Below are positions 7,554 through 16,339 of a stretch of DNA of 64,000 nt, in pieces. The DNA comes from a marine actinobacterium MedAcidi-G3 (GTDB taxonomy: Bacteria; Actinomycetota; Acidimicrobiia; Acidimicrobiales; Poriferisodalaceae): the NCBI GenBank assembly GCA_000817105.1, contig JUEP01000005.1:62001-126000 (forward strand). The letters run 5' to 3'. Both the position numbers and the translations under genes were made by a program. Position 1 is the first letter of the stretch, and the number at the start of each line of letters is the position of its first letter. Below the pieces are notes generated by a model. That model was not told the DNA's origin. It searched no databases and saw nothing but the letters and a program-made list of their open reading frames with translations.

Positions 7554-8855
7554 TTATACCCCGGCAAGCCTATTTTGTGCTTGAACAATTCGCTCAAGGA
7601 CCGCGTCACGTCCCAAAGCATGTAACGATTCAAACAAAGGCGGTCCGACCAAGCGGCCTGTGATCGCAACCCGAACCGGCGCTTGAGCTTTGCCTAACTT
7701 CATACCGAGCGAGTCCCCTATAGCTCGCAAACTCTCATGCAATGCAGCAACCGTCCAATCCACGGTCGTAAATGCCGTTTTTGTTGAATCCAGAATTAAT
7801 GGAGCCTCAGCTGTTGTCATCGCCTTATCCCAGGCACTCTGGTCAATTTCTGGAGTCTCGAGAAAGAAGAAATCTAGTTGAGGTGGACCCTCAGCCAATA
7901 CGCGGGTCCGTTCCTGAACTAGCGGTGCGACCCGGCACAGCTGGTCACGATCGACTAAAGAGTTCCAAGGTTGGTCGGCTATCCACGGAAGTAGCGCATC
8001 CGAGAATTCTTCGTATTCCATGGAGCGTATATATTCGCCGTTAACGGCTTCCAGCTTTTTGACATCAAACATCGCTGGCGACGGGTTGACGTCTTCTAAT
8101 CTGAACAATTTGACAATTTCTTCGATCGGTCTTACCTCGATGTCGTCAGATGGGCCCCAACCAAGTAACGCCAAATAATTAATCATTGCGTCAGCCAGCA
8201 CGCCTCTATCTCTGTAACTCTCCAATGCAACATCATCACGTCTTTTTGAAAGCTTCTTTCGTTGTTCATTCACAATCAAAGGTAGATGGGCAAACGTGGG
8301 CAAATCCTGTGCACCGAGAGCTTTACGAAGCATGATTACTTTGGGAGTCACATTGACGAGATCTTCTCCTCTCACAACATGAGTTATCCCTAAGTCAAAG
8401 TCATCAACGGCATTTGCAGTAAAGAAGGTGGCAGTGCCGTCAGTTCTTCTCACTACGAAGTCTTCGATATTTTCGTTTTCGAAAACAACCTTTCCCCTGA
8501 CTACGTCGTCCCAAGAAGTCGTGCCCTCAGAAGGAACACGAAAACGGACCGCTCCATCATCCACGTATGCCAAATCATCCGACAGCCATCTTTCGACGGC
8601 ATCGTTGTACAGATCAGTTCGTTCACTTTGCCTGACTGGTTCGCCATCAAAGTCAATCTGAAGCCAGTCAAGCGAGCGGTAAATGTTGTCAATTAATTCC
8701 GGTCTCGTCAGTTCGGCATTCGTGTCTTCGATACGAAGTATCAGTTGACCTTCTGTGCCTCGCGCTGTCAGCCAGTTAAACAATGCTGTGCGCGCTGACC
8801 CAAGATGGAGAGACCCTGTCGGTGCAGGAGCGAAACGAAGACGATTAGTACTCAC
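7554..8855 (-). CDS. gltX: Glutamyl-tRNA synthetase
   Basis: Class I aminoacyl-tRNA synthetase that joins glutamate to tRNA-Glu and, in bacteria that use GatCAB, probably also to tRNA-Gln. The HIGH-type motif is PTGSLHLGSART (from residue 12) and the KMSKS-type motif KLSKR lies at 201-205. Length is 433 residues from the GTG at 8855, slightly shorter than common GluRS (about 460-490). This start begins right at the family N terminus (RLRFAPAPTG) and avoids overlap with the upstream gene; a start at 8936 would add 27 unrelated residues. There is no Shine-Dalgarno, but TACCAT lies 7 nt before the GTG, so a leaderless mRNA is likely. tRNA-Gln follows it and gatCAB is also in this window. Confidence 0.95.
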   Translation of the reverse strand: MSTNRLRFAPAPTGSLHLGSARTALFNWLTARGTEGQLILRIEDTNAELTRPELIDNIYRSLDWLQIDFDGEPVRQSERTDLYNDAVERWLSDDLAYVDDGAVRFRVPSEGTTSWDDVVRGKVVFENENIEDFVVRRTDGTATFFTANAVDDFDLGITHVVRGEDLVNVTPKVIMLRKALGAQDLPTFAHLPLIVNEQRKKLSKRRDDVALESYRDRGVLADAMINYLALLGWGPSDDIEVRPIEEIVKLFRLEDVNPSPAMFDVKKLEAVNGEYIRSMEYEEFSDALLPWIADQPWNSLVDRDQLCRVAPLVQERTRVLAEGPPQLDFFFLETPEIDQSAWDKAMTTAEAPLILDSTKTAFTTVDWTVAALHESLRAIGDSLGMKLGKAQAPVRVAITGRLVGPPLFESLHALGRDAVLERIVQAQNRLAGV

Positions 8856-8862
8856 ATCTTTG

Positions 8863-8868
8863 ATGGTA
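8863..8868 (-). promoter_or_regulatory. -10-like element TACCAT before gltX
   Basis: TACCAT matches four of six -10 consensus bases and ends 7 nt before the GTG of gltX, which places the transcript start at the start codon. No good -35 is visible. Confidence 0.45.
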
Positions 8869-8886
8869 CGAGAGTATCTAGCCGCT

Positions 8887-9471
8887 TCAGACTTCCCGAC
8901 CGAAGATCTCCAACAGTTGGGTTTGGTCATCCGCATCAGAGGAAGACGTTTTTGGTGGGTCGAAGAGTTCCGGCATTTGAGCCATTTGATCTCGTCGATC
9001 TCTCGCCCATAGAAGTGCAGCTGCCACTACCTCATCATCAATCCGGTCATCGACACCCAGCCCCACAGCTAAGTCCCAGGAGTGGACTGCCAAGTCACAG
9101 GCCCGAATTCGCAAAAATTCAATAGTGGGGATTGTTTGCGCACCTAATTCGACGTGACCTTCTAAATCAGTCTGTGCAAAAGCTGCCACAACGTTGCGCC
9201 ACGAGACTTCCCATGCCATTTCAGGATCTTCAACTACTACCTCCGGGACAACAGACATCACATCTTCGAACGAAGCACCCTCAAGGATGAGCGATGCGCG
9301 CATGTTCTCCACGACGCAGTGTGCAACGAGGTCATAAACGTCCCATTCGTCACAGGGGGTTGACGCATCCCAATATTCGGGAAGAATTTGGCGAATTCGA
9401 TAATCCACTTCTACTGCAGCGAGCTGATGTATCCGAAGCCAAGCAGCGTCAGGGGTTTCCTCAGTTAGCAC
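8887..9471 (-). CDS. MDMPI/DinB-like domain protein (TIGR03086-type)
   Basis: About 194 residues resembling the mycothiol-dependent maleylpyruvate isomerase N-terminal (DinB-like) four-helix domain found in many actinobacterial proteins. The signature is TPCDEWDVYDLVAHCV, whose His is a metal ligand in the family, and a second conserved block DLAVHSWDLAVGLG with its His. Many members are uncharacterised thiol- or metal-dependent transferases; the reaction here is unknown. The start is uncertain: a GTG at 9471 overlaps the stop of the upstream gene (GTGCTAA), and a TTG at 9486 is also open. It is the last of three small overlapping genes and a paralogue of the one just upstream. Confidence 0.75.
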   Translation of the reverse strand: MLTEETPDAAWLRIHQLAAVEVDYRIRQILPEYWDASTPCDEWDVYDLVAHCVVENMRASLILEGASFEDVMSVVPEVVVEDPEMAWEVSWRNVVAAFAQTDLEGHVELGAQTIPTIEFLRIRACDLAVHSWDLAVGLGVDDRIDDEVVAAALLWARDRRDQMAQMPELFDPPKTSSSDADDQTQLLEIFGREV

Positions 9472-10052
9472 TGACCGGTGCCACAAGAAGGGTCTGAGGG
9501 GTCAATCCAAAGACCTGCAGAACGTCCATGCTGAGCTAGGAGTCGCAGTATTGGCGGTGTCGACATATCAAATTCAAGAGAATCCAAGAATGGCCATACA
9601 GTCACATCAGGTCCCACTGCAGCTATCCGGTCAACAAGAAGGTCATCTAAACCGGTCCCAGCTCGTATAGCTTGCTGGAGGTCGTATCCAAGCATGGTGA
9701 TTTCAACTACCCGTTGCCACAGTAACTCGCGACGTTGGGGGCTGAAACCAGACTGATGATCCAGCCCTGAAGCAACTGTCAAAACTGTGCGAATAGATTC
9801 GACCACGACTTCAGTGGGGTCAGTTCCAAGCTCAACTGGAGGCGGCGCAACTTGACCTGCCAGTTCTGCCGCAGCCGCCAAATTTCCATTAACTACTCGA
9901 CAAAGTAAATCTCCGACCGTGAACTCACTCATCGGAGGAGTCAAAGGCATGGGGAGATGTTCCCAGGCCGGCAATCGCATTCGAGCAGCAAAATCTGTAC
10001 ATGCTCGCCTATGGAGGCGGAGCAACTCACGATCAGGCGTTGAGTCCTTCAT
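9465..10052 (-). CDS. Degenerate MDMPI-like protein
   Basis: 195 residues, probably a diverged relative of the downstream MDMPI-like protein: MSEFTVGDLLCRVVNGNL sits where the partner has CDEWDVYDLVAHCVVENM, and EITMLGYDLQQAIRAGTG where the partner has LAVHSWDLAVGLG. In both blocks the metal-ligand His is missing, so if the homology is right the protein has lost the metal site and may act as a structural partner. ATG at 10052 overlaps the upstream stop as ATGA, which decides the start over a GTG two codons earlier. The homology rests on pattern reading only. Confidence 0.6.
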   Translation of the reverse strand: MKDSTPDRELLRLHRRACTDFAARMRLPAWEHLPMPLTPPMSEFTVGDLLCRVVNGNLAAAAELAGQVAPPPVELGTDPTEVVVESIRTVLTVASGLDHQSGFSPQRRELLWQRVVEITMLGYDLQQAIRAGTGLDDLLVDRIAAVGPDVTVWPFLDSLEFDMSTPPILRLLAQHGRSAGLWIDPSDPSCGTGQC

Positions 10053-10573
10053 GCCCACTCCAGTAATGAACGCCAGTCCATCAAATACTGCTCTTCCAAG
10101 TCACGCGGAGACATCTTTAGCGTTCCTTCGGAAACAGTCGCGACGAGCCGACGCACATCCGCATAGTGATGCGACTCAGCTAGACCCTCGAAAAGGCGAG
10201 AGCGTTCGGCAACTAGTGCAGCATCTGCGACAGCATCAAGAAACCCGTAAACCCGGTATGCCATCTCCAAGTCATGAACCACCGGGGCTCGACCGAAAAT
10301 GGACGCTCTTTTGAGAGCTATCTGAACACATCCACGTTCAACATCGTTCAAATGTTCATCTTCACTAATATGAAGCTGTTCTCTAAACCCACGACATAAT
10401 CTCAACGCGTAACCTTGATCGGGACCTTGGTAGCCCATAGAGCCACCACTTGGTTGAAATGATTCAAGATCTCCGGGACGCCGATTAACCCAACTTGATG
10501 GGACGACATCTGGTGACCTGTATGCAGTCGAATCTTCCGTTGGGGACAACGGTACGTGTCGGGGAGCCGCCAT
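10049..10573 (-). CDS. Uncharacterised protein, 174 aa
   Basis: I do not recognise the family. The protein is soluble, with an N-terminal region rich in Pro and Ser (about residues 1-50) and a C-terminal all-helical part of about 120 residues; no signal peptide, membrane helix or Cys/His cluster is seen. It sits 7 bases below the cimA stop on the same strand and overlaps the next gene as ATGA, so the three small genes probably share the leuB-cimA transcript. That position gives no clear functional hint. Confidence 0.65.
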   Translation of the reverse strand: MAAPRHVPLSPTEDSTAYRSPDVVPSSWVNRRPGDLESFQPSGGSMGYQGPDQGYALRLCRGFREQLHISEDEHLNDVERGCVQIALKRASIFGRAPVVHDLEMAYRVYGFLDAVADAALVAERSRLFEGLAESHHYADVRRLVATVSEGTLKMSPRDLEEQYLMDWRSLLEWA

Positions 10574-10579
10574 AGGAGA

Positions 10580-12226
10580 TTAGTTTAGAGAACTATCTAC
10601 CTTCGCGCGGTGTCGGTAGAGCGCATAAATCAACGCGTCTCGAAGAGCAAGCCAAGAAGCTTCAATAATGTTTCCGGACACACCAATCGTTGTCCATGTT
10701 GCCTCTGAATCGCTACTATCCACCAAGACTCGGGTCACGGCTCCAGTTCCACGGTTTGTGTCAAGGACACGCACTTTATAATCAGTCAGATGCACCTCAG
10801 CTAGTTCGGGATAAATATCGATCACAGCATTTCTGAACGCGTTATCCAGAGCATTCACTGGGCCATCGCCCTCGCCGACGGTGATCATACGTTCGCCGCC
10901 CACATCTATCCGCAACGTCGCTTCGGTATCGAACTGCCTATCCTGACCTCGCTCAACTAGCACTCGGAACGATTCCACATTGAAATAATCAAACTGTTCG
11001 CCCGCAGCTCGTCTCATCATTAGTTCCAAAGAAGCATCAGCTACTTCGAAGTGGTAACCCTCATGTTCCAGCCGTTTCATTTCTTCCACGACCTCAACCA
11101 TTTGCTTATCTTCGATTTCGATACCCAACTGCTCGGCTTTTAATTCGACTGATGCTCGGCCTGATAAATCGCCTAGCAAGAATCTCGTGCTGTTTCCGAC
11201 CGCTATGGGGTCTACGTGCTCGTAACTGTCGGGGCGACGGGCAATGGCACTGGTGTGCAGACCAGCCTTATGAGCAAATGCTGAAGTGCCGACATATGGC
11301 TGTTGATGTTGTGGAGGCATATTCATTAATTCGGCCACATGGTGCGATACTGAGGTCAATCTCTCTATGTGATCTCTTGGCAGAGTCTCGATCCCCATCT
11401 TCAAACTCAGATTAGGCACAAGAACTGTGTTGTCACAGTTCCCCGTTCGCTCCCCGTATCCGTTGATTGTTCCCTGAACGTGCGTTGCTCCTGCAACTAC
11501 ACCTGCTACTGCATTAGCAACTGCGCAACCTGTGTCATTTTGGGTGTGCATTCCGATCTGGACACCATCGAAATGACGTACGACCTCTGCGACAATTTTC
11601 TCTACTTCGTGAGGCAATGATCCACCATTAGTGTCGCAAAGAACAAGGCAGTCGGCGCCTTGAACGGCTGCGGCTTCCAGAACCCTCAAAGAAAACTCGG
11701 GGTTGCGTTTATAGCCATCAAAAAAGTGTTCCGCATCAAAGAAGACACGAAGGCCTTCTGATTTCAAGAACTGCACGGAGTCACCCACCATTGCGACACC
11801 TTCATCCAAAGGTTGTCGCAAGGCTTCGGTGACGTGATAGTCCCAAGATTTACCGACTATGCACACAGTCGAAGTACCGGCTTGCACGAGAGAAGACAGT
11901 GTTTGATCTTCGTCCACTCGACCCCTAGGTCGACGTGTTGATCCGAAAGCTACAAGTTGAGAAGTCTTGAGTTCTAACTCACTAGTCGCGCGTTGGAAAA
12001 ATTCTTCGTCTTTGGGATTGGAGCCTGGCCATCCACCTTCAATCCAATGAACCCCGAGATAATCAAGCTGGCGAGCTACCTTCAGCTTGTCGTCGGAAGA
12101 AACCGATATGCCTTCAAACTGAACTCCATCGCGCAAGGTGGTATCAAAAATCTCGACCATTTCGGGCCAAGTCGAATCTCGAACACCTTGACGGTTCAGT
12201 GAAGGTTGCAGGCTGTCACTGGTCAT
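10580..12226 (-). CDS. cimA: (R)-citramalate synthase
   Basis: Condenses pyruvate with acetyl-CoA to citramalate, the first step of the threonine-independent route to 2-oxobutanoate and isoleucine. The HMGL-like TIM barrel begins [16 protein letters not shown] (metal Asp in TTLRD; residues about 23-38) and has the [14 protein letters not shown] metal-site motif; a LeuA-type regulatory dimerisation domain fills the last 150 residues. The 548-residue length and the motif [12 protein letters not shown] are typical of the CimA family (TIGR00977) rather than 2-isopropylmalate synthase. The ATG overlaps the leuB stop (ATGA). Pairing with leuB is logical because LeuB also oxidises 3-methylmalate in this route, and the leader in front of leuB carries Ile codons. 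Confidence 0.93.
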   Translation of the reverse strand: MTSDSLQPSLNRQGVRDSTWPEMVEIFDTTLRDGVQFEGISVSSDDKLKVARQLDYLGVHWIEGGWPGSNPKDEEFFQRATSELELKTSQLVAFGSTRRPRGRVDEDQTLSSLVQAGTSTVCIVGKSWDYHVTEALRQPLDEGVAMVGDSVQFLKSEGLRVFFDAEHFFDGYKRNPEFSLRVLEAAAVQGADCLVLCDTNGGSLPHEVEKIVAEVVRHFDGVQIGMHTQNDTGCAVANAVAGVVAGATHVQGTINGYGERTGNCDNTVLVPNLSLKMGIETLPRDHIERLTSVSHHVAELMNMPPQHQQPYVGTSAFAHKAGLHTSAIARRPDSYEHVDPIAVGNSTRFLLGDLSGRASVELKAEQLGIEIEDKQMVEVVEEMKRLEHEGYHFEVADASLELMMRRAAGEQFDYFNVESFRVLVERGQDRQFDTEATLRIDVGGERMITVGEGDGPVNALDNAFRNAVIDIYPELAEVHLTDYKVRVLDTNRGTGAVTRVLVDSSDSEATWTTIGVSGNIIEASWLALRDALIYALYRHRAKVDSSLN

Positions 12227-13212
12227 TGAGCTACCTGAGAAATATTTTCAAGAATCGCAGACGCAATCTCGTCAGTAGTTCCTGTGCTTGGAATTCCTTC
12301 GCACGCGGCTCGCACCTTTTCTGCTGTATCTGCTTCACCTAAAAAGTCGAGCATCATCGCAGCAGACAAAACAGCTGCTGTCGGATTGGCTAGCCCCTGG
12401 CCCGCAATATCTGGAGCCGAACCATGCACAGGTTCGAAAAGCGATGGAGCCGTCCGGTCAGGATTGAGATTCGCTGAAGATGCGAGCCCTATTCCACCAG
12501 AAACCGCGCCACCAAGATCAGTCAAAATATCCCCAAACAAGTTGTCAGTAACGACAACTTCATAGCGTGTGGGGTCTTCAACGAAATAGATGCAAGCGGC
12601 ATCAACATGGTTGTAGGCGGTTTCAACGTCGGGGTATTCGGTTGCTACCTCTGCGAAAGTTCGTTCCCATAAGTCACCTGAAAACGTCAAGACGTTTGTT
12701 TTATGCACAAGTGTCAGGTGTTTTCTTGGCCGGTTTCGTGCTAACTCAAATCCGTACCGAATGCAACGCTCTGCGCCCTTTCGAGTGTTTACGGATCCTT
12801 GCGTAGCAATTTCGTGAGGGGTTCCTTTACGGAGGAAACCGCCCTCACCGGCATAGGTCCCTTCGGTGTTTTCTCTGATAACCACGAATTCGTGGCCATC
12901 AGGAAGAACAAACGGCCTCAAATTTACGTAGAGGTCGAGTTCAAAACGTGCTTTTAACAAGAGCCCCCTTTCGATTACTCCCGGTGGTACTTCAGGAGTG
13001 CCGACAGCTCCAAGCAAAATAGCGTCATAGGCGCGCAACTCAGCAAGCGTTTCATCAGGAAGGACAACGCCATCTTCCAGGTAACGAAACCCTCCCAACC
13101 GGAATTCGGTCGTGTCGAGCACCACACCCGCAGCTCTCATAACATCAAGGGCTACCGAGATTACTTCGGGCCCAATGCCGTCTCCTCCAATGACTGCAAT
13201 CTTATGAGGCAC
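12223..13212 (-). CDS. leuB: 3-isopropylmalate dehydrogenase (also 3-methylmalate dehydrogenase role)
   Basis: NAD-dependent oxidative decarboxylase of the isocitrate/isopropylmalate dehydrogenase family. The 329 residues begin [13 protein letters not shown] and show LLGAVGTP, the substrate-binding Arg region [35 protein letters not shown] and the NAD-site segment [14 protein letters not shown]. Length and the ERGLLL-R-RFEL pattern match the actinobacterial LeuB type. GTG at 13212 is preceded by AGGAG seven bases away. It opens the leuB-cimA operon; a 5' leader of about 160 nt holds a short ORF and two hairpins that look like an attenuator. It probably serves both leucine and citramalate-derived isoleucine synthesis. 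Confidence 0.95.
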   Translation of the reverse strand: MPHKIAVIGGDGIGPEVISVALDVMRAAGVVLDTTEFRLGGFRYLEDGVVLPDETLAELRAYDAILLGAVGTPEVPPGVIERGLLLKARFELDLYVNLRPFVLPDGHEFVVIRENTEGTYAGEGGFLRKGTPHEIATQGSVNTRKGAERCIRYGFELARNRPRKHLTLVHKTNVLTFSGDLWERTFAEVATEYPDVETAYNHVDAACIYFVEDPTRYEVVVTDNLFGDILTDLGGAVSGGIGLASSANLNPDRTAPSLFEPVHGSAPDIAGQGLANPTAAVLSAAMMLDFLGEADTAEKVRAACEGIPSTGTTDEIASAILENISQVAQ

Positions 13213-13283
13213 TTAATTTCTCCTAGTTCAGTTTTTAGCCAAAAGTTGTAGCAAAGGCTTGTTACAGCCCCAATAAAGCCAAA

Positions 13284-13304
13284 GACCGCCCCAAAGGGAC
13301 GGTC
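13284..13304 (-). terminator. Attenuator terminator hairpin upstream of leuB
   Basis: Minus strand GACCGTCCC-TTT-GGGGCGGTC forms a 9-bp stem (one G-U pair) with a 3-nt loop, followed by TTTGGCTTTATT. It lies about 70 nt before the leuB start and inside the transcript predicted from the promoter at 13378-13406, so it can stop transcription before leuB. Confidence 0.65.
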
Positions 13305-13309
13305 AATAA

Positions 13310-13332
13310 GCGCACACGTTAAACGCGTGCGC
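13310..13332 (-). promoter_or_regulatory. First hairpin of the leuB leader
   Basis: Minus strand GCGCACGCG...CGTGTGCGC folds into a stem of 9-10 bp with a small T/A loop. Its 5' base is the last base of the leader ORF stop codon, so a ribosome that reaches the stop would cover it while a ribosome stalled on the Ile codons would not. That is the layout of a translation-sensing attenuator. Confidence 0.6.
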
Positions 13333-13370
13333 TACGAAATAATAATGATGGCGTTCAGGTTTTCCCTCAC
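13332..13370 (-). CDS. Leader peptide with four Ile codons, upstream of leuB-cimA
   Basis: A 12-codon ORF from GTG at 13370 reads MRENLNAIIIIS and stops with TAG at 13334-13332. Four consecutive Ile codons (ATC ATT ATT ATT) stand just before the stop, followed at once by two hairpins. An in-frame ATG at 13379 would add three residues, but it overlaps the predicted -10 element, and the GTG lies exactly where transcription should start, so a leaderless GTG start is preferred. It is a control peptide, not a functional protein: shortage of charged tRNA-Ile would stall the ribosome here. This is inference from sequence layout. Confidence 0.65.
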   Translation of the reverse strand: MRENLNAIIIIS

Positions 13371-13377
13371 ACCCTCC

Positions 13378-13406
13378 ATTGTCGGCAACTTAAGGCGCTG
13401 CGTCAA
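13378..13406 (-). promoter_or_regulatory. Promoter of the leuB-cimA leader
   Basis: TTGACG (13401-13406), a 17-nt spacer and GACAAT (13378-13383) on the minus strand. The -35 matches five of six consensus bases and the -10 four of six. Seven nt later comes the GTG of the leader ORF. Confidence 0.6.
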
Positions 13407-13444
13407 ACTGATTATTTGAGTTCAACGAGAAACTTGGTCTTCAG

Positions 13445-13473
13445 TTCATACCTCAACTTCAATTGGGTACGAT
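13445..13473 (+). promoter_or_regulatory. Promoter of greA, leaderless type
   Basis: TTCATA (13445-13450), 17 nt, TACGAT (13468-13473), then 6 nt to the GTG at 13480. It diverges from the leuB leader promoter about 40 nt away. Confidence 0.5.
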
Positions 13474-13479
13474 TTAGCT

Positions 13480-13947
13480 GTGGCCGAATTACACCATCTC
13501 TCTCCTGAAGCTCATGCTCGTCTAGCTACCGAGCTTAGGGATCTGACCACCCGTGGTCGTATTGAGATCGCCGACAAGATCGAAGTGGCACGGTTGCTCG
13601 GTGACCTCTCAGAAAATGGTGACTATCACGCAGCTAAAGAAGAACAAGGAAAAATGGAAGGACGAATTCTTCGTCTTTCTTCAGTGCTAGAGAATTGCGA
13701 GATTGTTGAGCAAGCATCAAACGACTCAGTTACTCCAGGAGTTGTTGTGGAAATCCGTTTCCAAGGCGACGACACAACAGAAAAGTATCTCTTTGGTTCT
13801 ATCGAAGAACGGCGTGACGGCTTGGAAATCATTTCTCCGGGTTCTCCTATGGGCCAAGCTCTTGAGGGTGGCACAGTTGGCGATGTAGTGGAATATGAAG
13901 CGGGGGCGGGCTCGTTATCTGTCGAGATCGTCTCGATAGAGGTATAA
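13480..13947 (+). CDS. greA: Transcription elongation factor GreA
   Basis: Binds the secondary channel of RNA polymerase and triggers cleavage of backtracked RNA. 155 residues, the usual size: an N-terminal coiled coil (about 1-75) with the tip acidic segment DLSENGDYHAAKEEQ (Asp and Glu that hold the catalytic Mg), then the C-terminal FKBP-like domain ending ISPGSPMGQALEGGTVGDVVEYEA. There is no Shine-Dalgarno before the GTG, but a -10 element lies 6 nt upstream, so translation is probably leaderless. It diverges from the leuB operon, and an alpha/beta hydrolase gene follows after 9 bases. Confidence 0.95.
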   Translation: MAELHHLSPEAHARLATELRDLTTRGRIEIADKIEVARLLGDLSENGDYHAAKEEQGKMEGRILRLSSVLENCEIVEQASNDSVTPGVVVEIRFQGDDTTEKYLFGSIEERRDGLEIISPGSPMGQALEGGTVGDVVEYEAGAGSLSVEIVSIEV

Positions 13948-13956
13948 CGATTTTTC

Positions 13957-14883
13957 ATGAGCGGAGACGCGGCAATTGCCCCAAGAGAAGCGTCACAACG
14001 AGACGATCAACAAAATCGCTTAGTCCTACCCCGAGGTCGACACTATGACCTGCCAGGACGCGGACGCACTTTTGCCCGAGTGGTCGAAGCTCCTCCGGGC
14101 GCTCCAACTCTGCTCCTACTTCACGGTTGGACAGCAACAGCAGACCTGAATTGGTACAGCAGCTATTCAGCACTAGAGGGCAAGTTTGGCTTGGTGGCCC
14201 TCGATCACCGAGGTCATGGACGAGGTATTCGTTCTCGAACTCCGTTCCGTTTAACCGATTGCGCTGACGACGCCGTGGCCCTCCTAGACGAACTTGGGGT
14301 AGAGAATGTCGTCGCTGTCGGGTATTCAATGGGTGGACCCATAGCTCAACTCATCTGGCGACGGCACCCGAAACGAGTTTTAGGACTTGTGCTGTGCGCC
14401 ACGGCTGCCTCATTCAGCACGACGAAGCAGGACCACGTCAGGTTTGCGATGATCGGGACTTTGGCTCAGGCAGCCAAAGTAATTCCTAGAGCGCTGCGAC
14501 AGCTAATCGGCAGTCAGCTCCTCACAGGGAAATCGGGCAAAGACCTCCGTCAGTGGGCTATCGGCGAGTTGCGCCGTCATGATCCTCTGCGACTCATTCA
14601 GGCTGGTCATCGAATCGGATTGTTCGATAGCCGACGTTGGCTTCGCACAATTGATGTTCCTGTCTCAGCGGTGGTAACTACCAATGACGAGGTTGTCCCT
14701 GTCTCACGACAACGAGAAATGCTCGAAGTGATTCCGGGAGCAACTGGACACGAAGTCGACGGGAGTCACACAGTTTGTGCCGGACAGCCAGAGGTATTTC
14801 GAGAAGCACTTTTATTAGCAATCGGTGATGTCATAGCAAAGTCCAACTGGACCAAGGTCGAGCCGACTGACACAGTGAAGTAA
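13957..14883 (+). CDS. Alpha/beta hydrolase
   Basis: Alpha/beta-fold hydrolase of about 308 residues. The oxyanion motif is LLLHGWTAT (53-61), then LDHRGHGRG, the nucleophile elbow GYSMGG with Ser124, and a late GSHTVC supplying the His. The acid residue is probably the Asp in TTNDEVVPV. The closest styles are haloalkane dehalogenase/epoxide hydrolase-like esterases; the substrate is unknown. The gene starts 9 bases after greA, so it is probably co-transcribed. The start ATG has GAGGT about 12 nt before it inside greA. Confidence 0.85.
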   Translation: MSGDAAIAPREASQRDDQQNRLVLPRGRHYDLPGRGRTFARVVEAPPGAPTLLLLHGWTATADLNWYSSYSALEGKFGLVALDHRGHGRGIRSRTPFRLTDCADDAVALLDELGVENVVAVGYSMGGPIAQLIWRRHPKRVLGLVLCATAASFSTTKQDHVRFAMIGTLAQAAKVIPRALRQLIGSQLLTGKSGKDLRQWAIGELRRHDPLRLIQAGHRIGLFDSRRWLRTIDVPVSAVVTTNDEVVPVSRQREMLEVIPGATGHEVDGSHTVCAGQPEVFREALLLAIGDVIAKSNWTKVEPTDTVK

Positions 14884-14922
14884 TGCCCTTGTGGCGAAAT
14901 AGCACGAAACAAAAGGATATTG

Positions 14923-16326
14923 ATGTCCGGTAAGACTCTTAGCGAAAAAGTTTGGGAGCGTCACGTAGTACGCAGTGGCGATGGTTTGCCTGACCTCCTG
15001 TATATAGATCTTCATCTAATACATGAAGTGACATCTCCTCAAGCTTTCGATGGGTTGCGAATAAACGGCAGGCGGGTTCGCAGGCCGGATCTGACGGTAG
15101 CTACCGAAGATCACAACGTTCCTACCGAAGATATTCACCTGCCGATCGCCGACGAAGTCAGCAGGAAGCAAGTCGAAGTGTTAAGAACGAACTGCGAGGA
15201 GTTCGGCATACAGCTATATCCAATGGGACATCCCGGTCAGGGAATCGTTCATGTAATAGGGCCTGAAAAGGGTCTTACCTTGCCCGGTATGACTGTCGTG
15301 TGTGGAGATAGCCACACTTCAACACACGGGGCATTCGGCGCCTTGGCGTTTGGAATCGGCACATCCGAGGTCGAACATGTTCTGGCAAGCCAAACACTCC
15401 CTCAGAGCCGACCTGGAACAATGGCAATCAATGTTGAAGGTGATGCGCCAAGCGGGGTAACGGCAAAAGACATTGTTCTAGCAATTATTGGTCGAATAGG
15501 CACTGGTGGCGGGATAGGCCACATCATTGAATACCGCGGTTCAGCGATACGCGAGCTGTCTATGGAAGGTCGAATGACTGTGTGCAACATGTCAATCGAA
15601 GCAGGTGCCAAGGCGGGGCTCATTGCGCCGGACGAAGTGACTTTTAACTATCTAGAAGGTAGACCACACGCTCCTACTGGAAGAGATTGGGAAGACGCTG
15701 TAGCAGACTGGGGCGGCCTGACAACTGATGATGAAGCAGTGTTTGATCAGTCAGTGGACATTGACGCAAGCCAACTCGAACCACACGTCACTTGGGGCAC
15801 GAACCCTGCGCACGTAATACCAATCAGCGCTCCAATTCCGGGACCAGATTCTTACTCAGATCCGGTGGAGGCCGGGACGGCCGAACGTGCACTCGAATAC
15901 ATGGGTCTAACCGCAGGCGAGAAGCTAAGCGACGTTTCTTTAGACACAGTATTTATTGGGTCTTGCACCAATTCCAGGATCGAAGATCTTCGTCTAGCCG
16001 CCGAGGTAGCCCAGGGCAGAAAAGTGAAACAAGGAGTCCGAACTCTCGTAGTTCCCGGGTCGTTCGAAGTTAAAACTCAGGCTGAAGCTGAAGGACTTGA
16101 TCGAGTATTCAAAGAAGCTGGTTTTGACTGGAGAGAACCCGGATGTTCAATGTGTTTAGCCATGAATCCAGACAAGCTGCAGCCGGGCGAAAGATCCGCA
16201 TCAACTTCAAACCGCAATTTCGAAGGTAGGCAAGGTCGTGGAGGAAGAACTCACCTAGTGTCACCGGCGGTAGCGGCTGCAAGCGCCATAGCCGGAACGT
16301 TTGTAACTCCCGAAGATTTGGACTGA
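14923..16326 (+). CDS. leuC: 3-isopropylmalate dehydratase, large subunit
   Basis: Aconitase-family subunit that with LeuD isomerises 2- to 3-isopropylmalate, and also citramalate to 3-methylmalate in the CimA route. 467 residues. The [4Fe-4S] ligands are visible as FIGSCTNSR (about residue 345) and GCSMCLAMN (two Cys); [13 protein letters not shown] is another family block. ATG at 14923 was chosen with AAAGGAT 6 nt before it; a TTG one codon earlier is open. leuD follows after 13 bases. The 39-base gap from the upstream hydrolase has no room for an attenuator, so leuCD is not controlled the way leuB is. Confidence 0.96.
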   Translation: MSGKTLSEKVWERHVVRSGDGLPDLLYIDLHLIHEVTSPQAFDGLRINGRRVRRPDLTVATEDHNVPTEDIHLPIADEVSRKQVEVLRTNCEEFGIQLYPMGHPGQGIVHVIGPEKGLTLPGMTVVCGDSHTSTHGAFGALAFGIGTSEVEHVLASQTLPQSRPGTMAINVEGDAPSGVTAKDIVLAIIGRIGTGGGIGHIIEYRGSAIRELSMEGRMTVCNMSIEAGAKAGLIAPDEVTFNYLEGRPHAPTGRDWEDAVADWGGLTTDDEAVFDQSVDIDASQLEPHVTWGTNPAHVIPISAPIPGPDSYSDPVEAGTAERALEYMGLTAGEKLSDVSLDTVFIGSCTNSRIEDLRLAAEVAQGRKVKQGVRTLVVPGSFEVKTQAEAEGLDRVFKEAGFDWREPGCSMCLAMNPDKLQPGERSASTSNRNFEGRQGRGGRTHLVSPAVAAASAIAGTFVTPEDLD

Positions 16327-16339
16327 AAGAGGAATAACT

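Noticed and set aside
13332-13379. ATG at 13379 as start of the leuB leader peptide (15 residues)
   Set aside because: The ATG overlaps the predicted -10 hexamer, so it would not be in the transcript. The in-frame GTG at 13370 lies at the predicted +1. It stays as an alternative if the promoter is elsewhere.
14884-14922. Attenuator in front of leuC
   Set aside because: The 39-base gap after the hydrolase gene leaves no room for a leader ORF plus hairpins; only a Shine-Dalgarno is seen.
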